Below are positions 31,942 to 41,045 of a stretch of DNA of 47,234 nucleotides, one piece after another. The translations under genes and the position numbers were made by a program. The stretch lies in the NCBI GenBank assembly GCA_003427395.1, contig BFEA01000338.1, forward strand, positions 329,900 through 377,133, read 5' to 3'. The notes below the pieces were generated by a model that saw only the letters and a program-made list of their open reading frames with translations, searched no databases and was not told where the DNA came from. The stretch's first letter is position 1. Every line of letters begins with the position of its first letter. Origin of the DNA: Chara braunii. Taxonomy: Eukaryota; Streptophyta; Charophyceae; Charales; Characeae.

Positions 31942-32030
31942 TTACAAGATATTAAGACATTGTGCTCGTCAGTCTTGTGTTGCAATAACTTACAACACAA
32001 GACTGACGAGCACAATGTCTTATCTTGTAA
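31942..32030. repeat. 38-bp near-perfect hairpin
   Basis: Left arm 31942-31982 and right arm 31993-32030 are complementary apart from three extra bases in the left arm. The loop is 10 bases (CAATAACTTA). The arms start TTACAAGAT and include GACATTGTGCTCGTCAGTC. The high identity means recent origin or selection. Confidence 0.9.
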
Positions 32031-32089
32031 AACTGCAACCTTGTTAGACTATCCAAGCATACGAAACCAGGACCACGAAGGGGCCTCAG

Positions 32090-32275
32090 GCCGTGATCAT
32101 CAGCATTCCCACACTTGGCATCCAAATGATGTACACTTCCGGAGACGCGGGACCCGTTTTCCAGCAGGTGATGCCCCCGACCCATAGACGGAGCCTTCCC
32201 CACAGGCCCACTTATCACCTCGTTATAGAGGTAACCTGTAACGAAGTTCAAAAAAAAAAAAAAAAAAAAAAAAAA
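32090..32275 (+). mobile_element. 5'-truncated LINE-A-type 3' end with poly(A)
   Basis: GTGATCA, ATCCAAAT, the stem-loop block (32147-32165), CATAGACGGAGCC, CTTATCA and then 26 A (32250-32275) follow the same order as LINE-A 7808-7998. The stem is weakened here (GCGGGA against TCCAGC). It is a dead-on-arrival insertion. Confidence 0.65.
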
Positions 32276-32373
32276 TGTTGCCCCCTCTCAGCGTTCTGGG
32301 GCCTGCATATCGCTGTCGTCTTCTTCTGCTTCTTCTTCTTCTTTTCCCTCTTTGACAACAAAACTTTGATTAT

Positions 32374-32660
32374 CCAGCTTCTTTTCGACAGTCCGTGTCG
32401 GGAAGCCAGCTTCTTTTCAACAGTCCGTGTCGGGAAGGCTGCTTTTTTATGGAACACACCAATGTAGAAAAACGCCTGACACATCTAGAAAATAAGGCGG
32501 TTTCGCCACACCAATCATGTCGAAACCGCCTTATTTTCTTCACGTCTCCAATAATTTTCTTCCCGTCTCCAATTGGTGTGGCGAGGTCCACAGCCTGTCG
32601 AATCGAAATTGGAGACGGGAGGAAAATCAAAATTCACAAGTTGTCAGAGAATGCTTCTCG
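32374..32660. mobile_element. Foldback element 3, with nested hairpins
   Basis: A 32-bp tandem duplication (32374-32405, 32406-32437) carries TTTTCGACAGTCCGTGTCGG. Hairpin one: 32489-32505 pairs with 32521-32537 (17 bp, AAAATAAGGCGGTTTCG). Hairpin two: 32553-32574 pairs with 32607-32628 with two mismatches. TCGCCACACCAA and TTGGTGTGGCGA form a third, overlapping pair. Family motifs are shared with elements 1 and 2. Confidence 0.75.
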
Positions 32661-32753
32661 ACACCTCCTTTAGAAAGTTGTCGAATGATTTGAATCCCCA
32701 CCCAGCCTGCTACTCCGATGTTTTCAACAGTCTTCGGCTGTGCCATCGACTTT

Positions 32754-33173
32754 GGGTCTCGCTGCACTTACTCTCCACTCTCCGAAAAATTGGAGAGTTG
32801 GCGGAGAGCTGAAAAGCTAGCCGACTTCGTGATTTGGGGTTCACCGCTGCACTAACTATCCGCTCTTCGAGACTCGTTAGTGCACTAGCAGACACCAGGA
32901 CAGCGCTAGAGGACACGGTGGGATTTGCATTTGTCCGCCCAGACTCGAGGCACTCTCTCCAAATTGGGAGCATTTTGGAGAGTCCGGCGGAGGTCCATCC
33001 GAAAAACCAGCGTCGCAGGCTGGGTACTTTCCACCAGCGGAGACTCGGAGAGTGCTTTTTAAAGGAGGTTTGTGACAGCTATCCGCAGGTTTTTGGGTGG
33101 TGGGATAGGATAGTTAGTGCAGCGATGTAAAACTCTCCGAATTCGAAGAGTTGAGAGTAGTGCAGCGAGACCC
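32754..33173. mobile_element. 420-bp terminal-inverted-repeat element (MITE-like)
   Basis: Terminal repeats: 32754-32799 and 33131-33173 are complementary with a few differences and start GGGTCTCGCTGCACT. Inner arms CGCTGCACTAACTATCC (32845-32861) and its complement (33108-33124) are perfect over 17 bp. No transposase ORF. GGG termini recall PIF/Harbinger-type MITEs, but flanking bases (TTT left, TTC right) give no clear 3-bp duplication. Confidence 0.7.
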
Positions 33174-33530
33174 TTCTCCTCGGAATTTGGTGAGTGGGCG
33201 TGTGGTCAGGATGGACTAATGTTTGACGTCGTATCCTCAGGCACGTTCATCTTTTTCCATCTTGCATTCACAAGTGCGTCCATTCGACAGTGCTGTGCGG
33301 CTAAAGGGGGGCAAACTGTCAAAGGGAGGCTGTCGAATTTATTCTGACAGCCGTCAATTTTTTTTCCCTTTCGACAGTCACTGTGGCGTCCATTGGGTAC
33401 TACTTGTATTATTGATTATCGTTAACAGTTATTATGCGTACTCCGGTTCATTCTCTTTATTTTCACATTCAGTGTTCTTCCCTGCTTCCTCTTATGACTG
33501 CTTTTGTTCATGGCTTACGGGCTCAGAGGG
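33174..33530. other. Spacer with further foldback-family motifs
   Basis: ATTCGACAGTGCTGTGCGGC (about 33282-33301), GAGGCTGTCGAA and TTTCGACAGTCACTGTGGCG (about 33369-33388) are fragments of the foldback family in both orientations. No gene seen. Confidence 0.5.
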
Positions 33531-33564
33531 GAGGGACGGGAGGGGAGGGGAGGGGAGGGGAGGG
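33531..33564 (+). repeat. (GGGGA)n run, G-quadruplex-prone
   Basis: At least five G runs of three or four bases separated by single A bases, running straight into the assembly gap. Confidence 0.9.
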
Positions 33565-33825
33565 NNNNNNNNNNNNNNNNNNNNNNNNNNNNNNNNNNNN
33601 NNNNNNNNNNNNNNNNNNNNNNNNNNNNNNNNNNNNNNNNNNNNNNNNNNNNNNNNNNNNNNNNNNNNNNNNNNNNNNNNNNNNNNNNNNNNNNNNNNNN
33701 NNNNNNNNNNNNNNNNNNNNNNNNNNNNNNNNNNNNNNNNNNNNNNNNNNNNNNNNNNNNNNNNNNNNNNNNNNNNNNNNNNNNNNNNNNNNNNNNNNNN
33801 NNNNNNNNNNNNNNNNNNNNNNNNN
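33565..33825. other. Assembly gap (261 N)
   Basis: All bases are unresolved. Reading frames that cross this stretch are artefacts. The gap begins inside the G-rich repeat, which probably caused it. Confidence 0.99.
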
Positions 33826-34854
33826 AAAAAGAAAAAAACACATCCGCATATTCTCCAAGGGCAAGGGACTCCGGTCAAGCCCAAAGTTCGGCTGTCAAGA
33901 CTAGAATCGAACCAAGGTTCCCTGACACTGTTTGCAGAGACGCCCGGGCAGCAGGAACTGCGAGAGCAGGAATGAACACACTAAACACGCGGGGCAAAAG
34001 CGACGGACAAAAAAGCAGCACACTGGACAATCGTACGTCTACAGTAATGTACATCTACCCGCCGGTTAGTATAGTCGCCTTGAAACAAGTTGAAGGTAGA
34101 GTCCCTGCTATGTAGAGATACATAGAGTGCTACTAGTGTATGTATACTGAGCAACAACAGGCTCGAGCGGGCTAGTGCCCTACTTAGGTCAATGAGAGCA
34201 AAAGGCCAAAAGAATTGCAGGACCGAGGCTGTAAGCAGTATCAACAATAAGAGCTAAAAAACAAAGAAAAGGACAGAACAGCACACCAAAGAACTGACTA
34301 TCTAGTATCTACAGGAATGTACATCAAGCCGAGCCGCAGTCTCGGACGAAAAAACAATAAAGAGCAAAATATGGACAAAGACCGGAGTCGAAAAAAAGTA
34401 TCTATCCAATGGGATACATGACATCTCAAGAGTTAAAAAAAAAAAAAAAAAAAAAGACAGTCTCCAGAGTTGCGTTCATCACAAGAGAAAATCAGAGAAG
34501 TGAAGCTCCGGTCTCAGTGGTGGGGCTTGCATCACAGTGAGCTGCCCTGGGAAACGGCCCCCAGGAGGAAGAGAGGTAACGTTTCAGGGTTTCGTCGAGA
34601 AGCCTTTCCACTGGACTGTTGAGTGTCCACTCGGTCGAGATTGGGTGCCTTTTTCAAAAAACAAATATTTCACTTTGGTCGTACCCCATAGTAGGCGGTG
34701 TGACGTGAAATATTTATTCTATCCCCCCCCNCCCCCCNCCCCCCACCAAAAAAAAAAACTATCAAACATGCGTGCATCACAGTTCCAGCCCGCGGCACTG
34801 CTGCATTTCCCAACGTCCACCTTGCCCCACGATTCGCGACGAATGGCTCCTCTC
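33826..34854. other. Spacer with degenerate 270-bp-period repeat
   Basis: The segment at 34001-34061 (GGACAAAAAAGCAGCACACT, then CTACAGTAATGTACATC) recurs at 34268-34332 in diverged form. A tract of 18 A lies at 34438-34455 and C runs with unresolved bases at 34724-34744. No gene seen. Confidence 0.45.
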
Positions 34855-34954
34855 AGGGCTGAATAGTGGGGGTCCCTGTTAACCTTTGGTGGGTGTCTTC
34901 AGCCTGAGCCAAAGGTTAACAGGGACCCCCACTATTCAGCCCTGAAGACACCCA
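34855..34954. repeat. Perfect 35-bp inverted repeat with an interleaved second pair
   Basis: Arm A 34855-34889 and arm A' 34909-34943 are perfectly complementary over 35 bp. The loop starts with B, TGGGTGTCTTC (34890-34900), and its complement B' GAAGACACCCA lies outside the hairpin at 34944-34954. The order A-B-A'-B' is a pseudoknot-like or template-switch topology rather than a simple palindrome. Confidence 0.92.
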
Positions 34955-35131
34955 CATTCCAACGTCAAAAGGCGGAAGAGACCAAAAGGATGAAGGCATT
35001 TGTCCACTGCCCCCCTCTGGGAACGGGATCGGAGCTGCAACTCTCCAGCATACCCAGAATGGAAAATACTTTTTTTTTGTGTGTTTGAAAGAATGGACAA
35101 GACCACATACTACTCACTACATACTTTCCTT

Positions 35132-35205
35132 CTTCTTTTTTTTTCTTTTTTTTTTTCCAAACAACTTTTTTATTTTATTATGATTTGCGGAAAACTGGGT
35201 CCAGC
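35132..35205 (-). mobile_element. Short LINE-A-type 3' end fragment
   Basis: The minus strand reads GCTGGACCCAGTTTTCCGC (35205-35187), the family stem-loop with one stem mismatch, then about 30 A/T-rich bases and an A tract (T on plus, 35132-35157, with one C). Very short, so identification rests on the stem-loop plus A tail. Confidence 0.45.
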
Positions 35206-35267
35206 GTTTCGGTCTATTCTATCTTTCAAGTTGTTGCCTGTATTGAACACGTACTCCAGAATCCAGA

Positions 35268-35271
35268 TATC

Positions 35272-35319
<48 letters not shown>

Positions 35320-35330
35320 TATTTATTTAC
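35268..35330. repeat. (ATT)n microsatellite
   Basis: About 15 ATT units followed by ATTT units, just downstream of the LINE-C 3' end. Confidence 0.95.
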
Positions 35331-35408
35331 AAACAGGGCCCTATGGTCCTGGCTCCTTCTATTCTAGCGAGCGTCAGTCCGGTTCCTTTTTTTTTTTTTT
35401 TTTTTTTT

Positions 35409-36373
35409 CTGGGGAGGATCAGTCCGGTTCCTATTCCACCGGCAAGTCAATATATTAAAAAAAAAACATACAACAAGTAGTTTCACTCACGCTTCCTTCC
35501 GTCTGGCCGAAGGACCCCTGGACAGCATTGATTGCTCCACCACAGTGGAGGATTAACTGCCAGCTTGCCCATCCTCTTCTCTTTCCTCTCAGACCAGCCA
35601 AATGGGTCTGNCAGATTTCATCGCTATATACTAGAAAGAGTCCCCCTATTGTGATCATCAACCCGAGCCCTTCCTGTTCCNTCTGTTTTTTCTTTTCACC
35701 TAAGCAGCCATTAAACCCTGAACCCAGAACCCTGGACCCTTGTCCTTCTTGAATGCACCCCGGTACACCATTCCCTTCCAAGGATCGCCTTCCTCATTGC
35801 TCTGGGTTTCTTTGCTTTGATCTTTTTACTTCCCTTGTTTCCCTGCGTTACCAGCTTGAATCCTGTTCCCCTCCGCTGTAGATCCAGAACAGGGACTCGA
35901 AAGCCGAACTGTCTCAGTTAGAGTCTGAATCGAGAGTACTGCTCCCTGATACCATGCTTTGCTGTTCCAGAATTCTTCTTGAAACGGAGTTGTGCCACTC
36001 CTACCTCCCGATAGAATCGTTCCTCTTCCCAGCAACCCTCCCCCCTGCCAACCAAGACGTGATGAAGTTGTCTCTAGCCTTCCTCCACTGCTCTTCGCCA
36101 TCTGTCCCTGTTCTCCTGGTCCTCTTCCATCTGCGTAGAAATTCTGCCCGTATCAGAACCTTAGTCTCTGCCTAGGCTTTCTCCCGTGGGTTTGCAGTCT
36201 CCTCAACCTTTCTGCTGCATCTTGCCTTCCATATGGCTCAAGGGAAGTCTTGCTGGTGAACTCAACCCAGATCCTATAATGTTTTCTGAGGCCACTTAGG
36301 GATGCCCATCAAAGGAGAAGTTAATTTTCCTCTCTTTCCTTTATCCCTCCACCNTTTCTGTTCCCTGGTTTCC
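35409..36373 (-). other. LINE-C 3' UTR
   Basis: Pyrimidine-rich on the plus strand, without ORFs of note. The distal part, from CAGTCCGGTTCCTATTCCAC through GGCCGAAGGACCCCTG and TCCTCTTTCCTCTCAGACC, is repeated at 46275-46440, which identifies a second member of the family. Confidence 0.7.
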
Positions 36374-39300
36374 TCATCCCTCCTCTCTCCATTTGAAGCG
36401 AAGTTGTACACCTCTGGGCTCTGCTACTTTCCCCTGACCCAACGTAATCTGTTTAAAATTTTTGATTATTTCCTCCTCTTGCCCAGGTTGTTGTCTAGCT
36501 TGCTGTCTCACCCTTTTCCACTGTGCGTTGAGATGTGATTCCACTGTGTTGAGGAGCAGCTCTCTAGCTTCCTCCCTATGAGTTAGTGTTCCTTCCATAG
36601 TTGCCTGACATCTCCTCTTCCAAATGGTCCACAGTCCATATTGTCTAAACAGTTGAAAGATGTGCCTCTNATAGGGTTGCCATCCTTTAGGAACCCCAGT
36701 CCCCAAAAGCATGGTAATCTTTGACTCTGGAAAGGCTATCGTCGCTACCTGTTTCCAAATCCCCCTAACTTGTTCCCACAATACTTCTGCCTCCTTACAT
36801 TCCAGCAGACAATGCACCAATGTTTCCGGAAGCCCTTCTTGGCACACCTTGCAAAGCTCCGCTTCCTCGTTTCTCTGATTGTGACTTCTTCTTTCGTTGA
36901 GCCACACATTCACTGGTAGTGCCACGTGCGCTATTAGCCATTGCATACTTCTAACTTGACCCAGTCTGATAGATAGGATGTTAGACCACGGTATATCGGG
37001 CATTAGGCTCCTAGGGATCCCTACTTTCTTCTCCCAGCGTTTGGTCAGAGAGTGTCCCATGGAGCTGGATCTGTTCCTCAGTCTATACCCCGTTTTTGTG
37101 GTATATTGGAGGATGTTGATTCTTCTTGCTACTCTTGATTGCCCATTTCTAATGTTCCAAGCCCATTCTCCAGGGTCAACCTCTAGGTCCTCGATTGGTA
37201 CTGTTGAACTGTCTACTGTATACTCTTCCATCTCTATCACTCTTACCTTCTGTAACCCTTGTTTGAGAATATACAGTGGTGCTTTGGAAGACTTATCTAG
37301 TTGGGAAGTGGTACTGCTCAGCTGTATTATGTCGTATTTATCAGCTGCTAGCCATTCATTCCTATCTTTGTCCGTTTCCCACACCCTGAAGATCTGTTTA
37401 GGCTCCGGATCATCTTCNCATGTAGCCCAATCTCCCTCACGCCATTGCTTTCCCTCTCTCAGCAAGAGAATCCAGGATGGGTGTATGGAGTCTGTGACTA
37501 TTCTCAGATTGTCCTGAAGGTTGTGGCAACCCTTCAATGCTCTCCTCAGTTCCCCTGCTGTTTTCCACCGCTTGTTTTCGTCCTCCCAAATATGTTTGAT
37601 CTGCCATATTCCATGTTCCACCCATCTGCCCCATCTCGAATCCTTGCTAGTTAGTGTTAGAGGTTTTCCGCCGCTGTCCCTAATGCTGATATTGCAGAAA
37701 ATAGGTTGCCTTAATACCTCCTCCCTTGTAGTGGGTTCTCTGACCCTTGCTGGGAAGACCTCCTTCCACAGCTGAATTAGTTGTAGCCAATAAGAAGGGT
37801 TTCTAGCCCTCCCACCTTGTGCNTCCNTGTTCTCCTTCCTATAGCCCACTTTAGCCCAGTTGCTGCACATGATCCAGAACAGTCCCGTCATATTGTCAGG
37901 TGTTTTGTACATGGCTATCTGCCTGATCCTTGCCAATACTAATGAAGTCCATGATAACCTGGGTTGTGAAATTAGCTTGACCACCCATTTTGTTTGTAAG
38001 GCCTTCAACTGTAGACTTGGGTCTAGGATGCCTAGGCCCCCTTGACCCTTGGCTCTGGTTACCGTCTTCCATGCCACCTTGGTTATGAAATGTTCCGTGT
38101 TGTGCTTCGCTGTCCACAAAAAGGCAGCTGCCTTCCTCCTAAGTTGGGTCGATGTGGCCTTGGGGGGAGTCCAAATTGACCCCGCGTACCACATCATGGA
38201 AAGGATCGATGCGTTCAAGATCAGTGCTCTTCCGTATATTGAAGTGTACACTGTTGACCAAGCCCCGAACTTTGCTAACATCTTGGCCATTATGTCTGCT
38301 GCCATCGACTGGTGAGTCCCTTCTTCTGTTATTTTGATCCCAAGGAATCGTAGCGGTTGTTGCGGTGACATCCATTGAAGCCCCNCCGGGCTNGAGACCG
38401 GNATCTGGTCCTCTTGGTTTAGCTCTGCCATCCACCAGCCCACTGTTTTGTGCCAATTGATTTTCATTTCTGTAGCGAGTTGGAAGGCTTCCATAGCTCT
38501 TGTTAGCGCTTGGAAGGAGGAGTCTGTTGCTCTGATTAGGACTGTCAAATCATCCGCGAACAATATCGTCGTGGGGATTACCACCTTGTGACCTTGCTGG
38601 TCTGGTGGAGCTGTTAGTCTTTCTATTGACGGGTCCTTTCTCAGGAAGGAGGCTATTGCCTCCATTATGAAGAGGAAGATAGGAGCAGCTAAGGGGTCCC
38701 CTTGCCTAACCGATCTTGACATCGGGTAGGTCGATGACAAGTGACCATTTATCTGTACTTGTCCTTGTGCATTGTTATATAAAACCCTGATCCACTTCCT
38801 AAAGTTCGGTCCTACCCCCATCTTCTCCATGCACAACTGCAGGAAAGGCCAACTAACTTGATCGTAAGCCTTTTCAAAGTCGAAAAAAAGAATGGCAGTG
38901 TTGATTCTCTTGTCCCTTATGTACCGGACCGATTCTGTTAGGCACATGACGTTATCCAAGATAAACCTACCCGGTATAAATCCTGTTTGATCCAGATGGA
39001 AGCAACCCGCCGTGATTTTGGATAAGCGATTAGCTAACGCCTTGGCTACTATTTTGTGGGTGAGGGTCAACAAAGTTATAGGTCTATAATTTCGTATGTC
39101 CGTTGGACTCCCTTTTTTGTAAAGGAGTGTGACTATCCCTGTTGCAGGCTCGCTCCCTATACCCTCTTTCTGCCATGCCTGTTCGAGGAAGGAAACATAT
39201 TCCTCTCCCAAAATTGGCCAAAATTCNATCCANAANTCTCTAGACAGGCCGTCTTTCCCTGGGGTTTTATTCGGGGTCATCGTTTTTAGTGCCTCCCATA

Positions 39301-39784
39301 ACTCCTCNTGTGTTAAGGGTTCGTNAAGCATGGCAGCATGCTTTCGTGAAATTGTGTTCTGAAGATAATTCAGGAACTTTNATCTCGCCTCCTCCACTCT
39401 AGGCTTAGGGGACTGGTCTTCCACTGATGTATATAGCTTACTATAGAAGTCGAAAGCCACCCTTAACAACCCTTCCTTGCCGGAAGTAGGCCCCCCTTCC
39501 CCTTCTAAGCTCTCTATGAGATTGTTCCTTCCCCTGGTCTTGATTTTTTGGAAGAAGAATTTGGTCATTCTCTCCCCTTCCTCCCATTCTTTGATTCTAG
39601 CTCTCATTCTTAAGCCTTTCATTTTCCAGCGTTGCCATTCCATCATCTCTCCTCTAGCCGTCTCTAATATTCTTTCATATATTTCATCTCCTGGCCAAAG
39701 AATAGTATTGTGCTCTGCTATCTCTATTGCTCGCGTCAGTTCTTCCTCCCTTTCCTTCCTCTTTGACGTGAGCCTCCTAGCCAC
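36374..39784 (-). CDS. LINE-C ORF2, reverse transcriptase to zf-RVT C-terminus
   Basis: Open for 1136 codons. Motifs with approximate residues: NKTPGKDGLS (170), IVTLLYKKGSPTDIRNYRPI (220-240), LDQTGFIPGR (265), FFDFEKAYDQVSW (298-310, first Asp), RQGDPLAAPIFLF (360), ILFADDLTV (404-412, catalytic Asp pair), KINWHKT (440), connector GGLGILDPS, and zinc motif CKVCQEGLPETLVHCLLEC (979-997). It lacks only the upstream endonuclease, which is encoded in 39944-40825 and cut off by a frame lesion and a 59-bp duplication. The Met at 39784 is therefore internal to the original protein. All RT catalytic residues are present, so this is the likeliest near-functional enzyme in the window. About a dozen unresolved bases lie in it. 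Confidence 0.9.
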   Translation of the reverse strand: MARRLTSKRKEREEELTRAIEIAEHNTILWPGDEIYERILETARGEMMEWQRWKMKGLRMRARIKEWEEGERMTKFFFQKIKTRGRNNLIESLEGEGGPTSGKEGLLRVAFDFYSKLYTSVEDQSPKPRVEEARXKFLNYLQNTISRKHAAMLXEPLTXEELWEALKTMTPNKTPGKDGLSRXXWXEFWPILGEEYVSFLEQAWQKEGIGSEPATGIVTLLYKKGSPTDIRNYRPITLLTLTHKIVAKALANRLSKITAGCFHLDQTGFIPGRFILDNVMCLTESVRYIRDKRINTAILFFDFEKAYDQVSWPFLQLCMEKMGVGPNFRKWIRVLYNNAQGQVQINGHLSSTYPMSRSVRQGDPLAAPIFLFIMEAIASFLRKDPSIERLTAPPDQQGHKVVIPTTILFADDLTVLIRATDSSFQALTRAMEAFQLATEMKINWHKTVGWWMAELNQEDQXPVXSPXGLQWMSPQQPLRFLGIKITEEGTHQSMAADIMAKMLAKFGAWSTVYTSIYGRALILNASILSMMWYAGSIWTPPKATSTQLRRKAAAFLWTAKHNTEHFITKVAWKTVTRAKGQGGLGILDPSLQLKALQTKWVVKLISQPRLSWTSLVLARIRQIAMYKTPDNMTGLFWIMCSNWAKVGYRKENXXAQGGRARNPSYWLQLIQLWKEVFPARVREPTTREEVLRQPIFCNISIRDSGGKPLTLTSKDSRWGRWVEHGIWQIKHIWEDENKRWKTAGELRRALKGCHNLQDNLRIVTDSIHPSWILLLREGKQWREGDWATXEDDPEPKQIFRVWETDKDRNEWLAADKYDIIQLSSTTSQLDKSSKAPLYILKQGLQKVRVIEMEEYTVDSSTVPIEDLEVDPGEWAWNIRNGQSRVARRINILQYTTKTGYRLRNRSSSMGHSLTKRWEKKVGIPRSLMPDIPWSNILSIRLGQVRSMQWLIAHVALPVNVWLNERRSHNQRNEEAELCKVCQEGLPETLVHCLLECKEAEVLWEQVRGIWKQVATIAFPESKITMLLGTGVPKGWQPYXRHIFQLFRQYGLWTIWKRRCQATMEGTLTHREEARELLLNTVESHLNAQWKRVRQQARQQPGQEEEIIKNFKQITLGQGKVAEPRGVQLRFKWREEG

Positions 39785-39901
39785 TATAGTTGAAGCCTTA
39801 GACAGTGATGTTAGCAGTTCTGGGAATGAGTGTGTGTCCGGGTTATAGCTGAAGCCTTAGACAGTGATGTTAGCAGTTCTGGGAATGAGTGTGTGTCCGG
39901 G
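39784..39901. repeat. 59-bp tandem duplication inside LINE-C ORF2
   Basis: Two units, 39784-39842 and 39843-39901, differ at one position (TATAGTTGAAGCC against TATAGCTGAAGCC). 59 is not a multiple of three, so the extra copy shifts the frame between endonuclease and RT. Both units read DTHSFPELLTSLSKAS in the intact frame. Confidence 0.95.
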
Positions 39902-39943
39902 TTGTGTTCTTGACACACTTGAAGGACTGCCTGTCTCATGTCC

Positions 39944-40825
39944 TTAGTTTTCAGGAGGGAATTTGTAAAACCCCTTACCCCTGCTGATTTGCTTGTCTGA
40001 TGTCAAGCTCAATAGGATAGGTTTGTGGTCCAAACCCACATCGTACGGTAGGCTACCTATGATTACTGAGTGTAACATGCCCGTTATGCCCGGTGATGTT
40101 AAGAAGTAGTCGATCCTGGAAGCCGACACATGTTGGCTACGGTTTNTNTTTCGGTAGGTGAATTGTCTTTCATCCGGGAAGAGNAGTCTATACGGGTCTA
40201 ACAGTTCTAAANTAGTCANTAGCCCATGAATCGGTAGCGACTCTTCTGACCAGCCCTCTTCCTCTGATCTAAAACCGCCTGAAATTCTGTCTAGGCTAGG
40301 ATCCAAGGTGGTGTTCCAGTCTCCTGCTAAGATCAGGTGCCTATTCCCATCCAGGAGTAGTTTGAGCCTTTCGATCATATCTAATCTTTGTTGGTAACCG
40401 TTTGGACAGTAGACTGACAGTAGCGTGTAGGGTTCCTCATGCAGCTCAAAGTCAACCTTGACCCATCTTCCCTCCTCCTCATCAACCCTTGTTTCTGTGA
40501 TGATTATCTTGTCCGCCGAATGGTTGTTTGCTGCTGGGGCCCACCATGCTGCTTTAGTTCTTTGCAGTTTCTTCTCTATCTGGTACTTCGTTTTCTGGTG
40601 TCCTACCGATTCTTGTAGGTGTGTTTCCTGCAAACACAAGAAATCCGGAGGAGACAAGGAGAACCATTCTGAGTAATTTACTACATTTTGCCACTTATCT
40701 CCATTCTCTAAGATCCCAACTAGCCCATTCACATTCCANGACGTTATTTTGAGTTCCGATAGACCCGTACCCCCCTCAAATCTTCTTCTCTGCTTTCTTG
40801 GTCTCTCTAACTCTCCCCTCTCCAT
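39944..40825 (-). pseudogene. LINE-C ORF2 APE-type endonuclease
   Basis: 293 codons from Met at 40825. Motifs: ITXWNVNGL (about residue 28), CLQETHLQES, YTLLSVYCPNGY, HLILAGDWNTTL, SRIDYFLTS and DVGLDHKPILLS, covering the full APE-like domain including the metal-binding Asn/Glu, the GDWN Asp and the terminal His. It ends at TAA 39944-39946 inside KGFYKFPPEN; a 1-base frame change there restores the sense of the following sequence. The gap to the ORF1 stop is about 220 bases, unlike the overlap in LINE-B. Several unresolved bases lie at 40145-40220. Confidence 0.85.
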
Positions 40826-41045
40826 TGGGTCTGCTCGTTAGGGTGTAGACTCCCCCTTCATCTTTCCTTGTTCAAGTATCTTGTGCATTAAGCTCTATGG
40901 TTGATGCCACCTCACTTACCCTCTTCTCGATGAAGTCCGGCTTCCAAGCAAACGCCTCCACTTTTGTCGCAACCGCTGTGCACCTTGCAACCCATTCCGT
41001 GCCTAAATCCCCCCCTAGGAGCCCATAGGGAATGGTCTCCACCAC

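Noticed and set aside
33895-33915. GGTTCGATTCTAG on the minus strand, resembling a tRNA B box
   Set aside because: No A box at the right distance and no closing acceptor stem, so not a tRNA gene or a clear SINE.
33492-34115. Several long open frames across 33565-33825
   Set aside because: They consist mostly of unresolved bases in an assembly gap, so they are not coding evidence.
34578-34600. TTTCGTCG, complement of the hammerhead CGACGAAA
   Set aside because: No CTGANGA partner within range.
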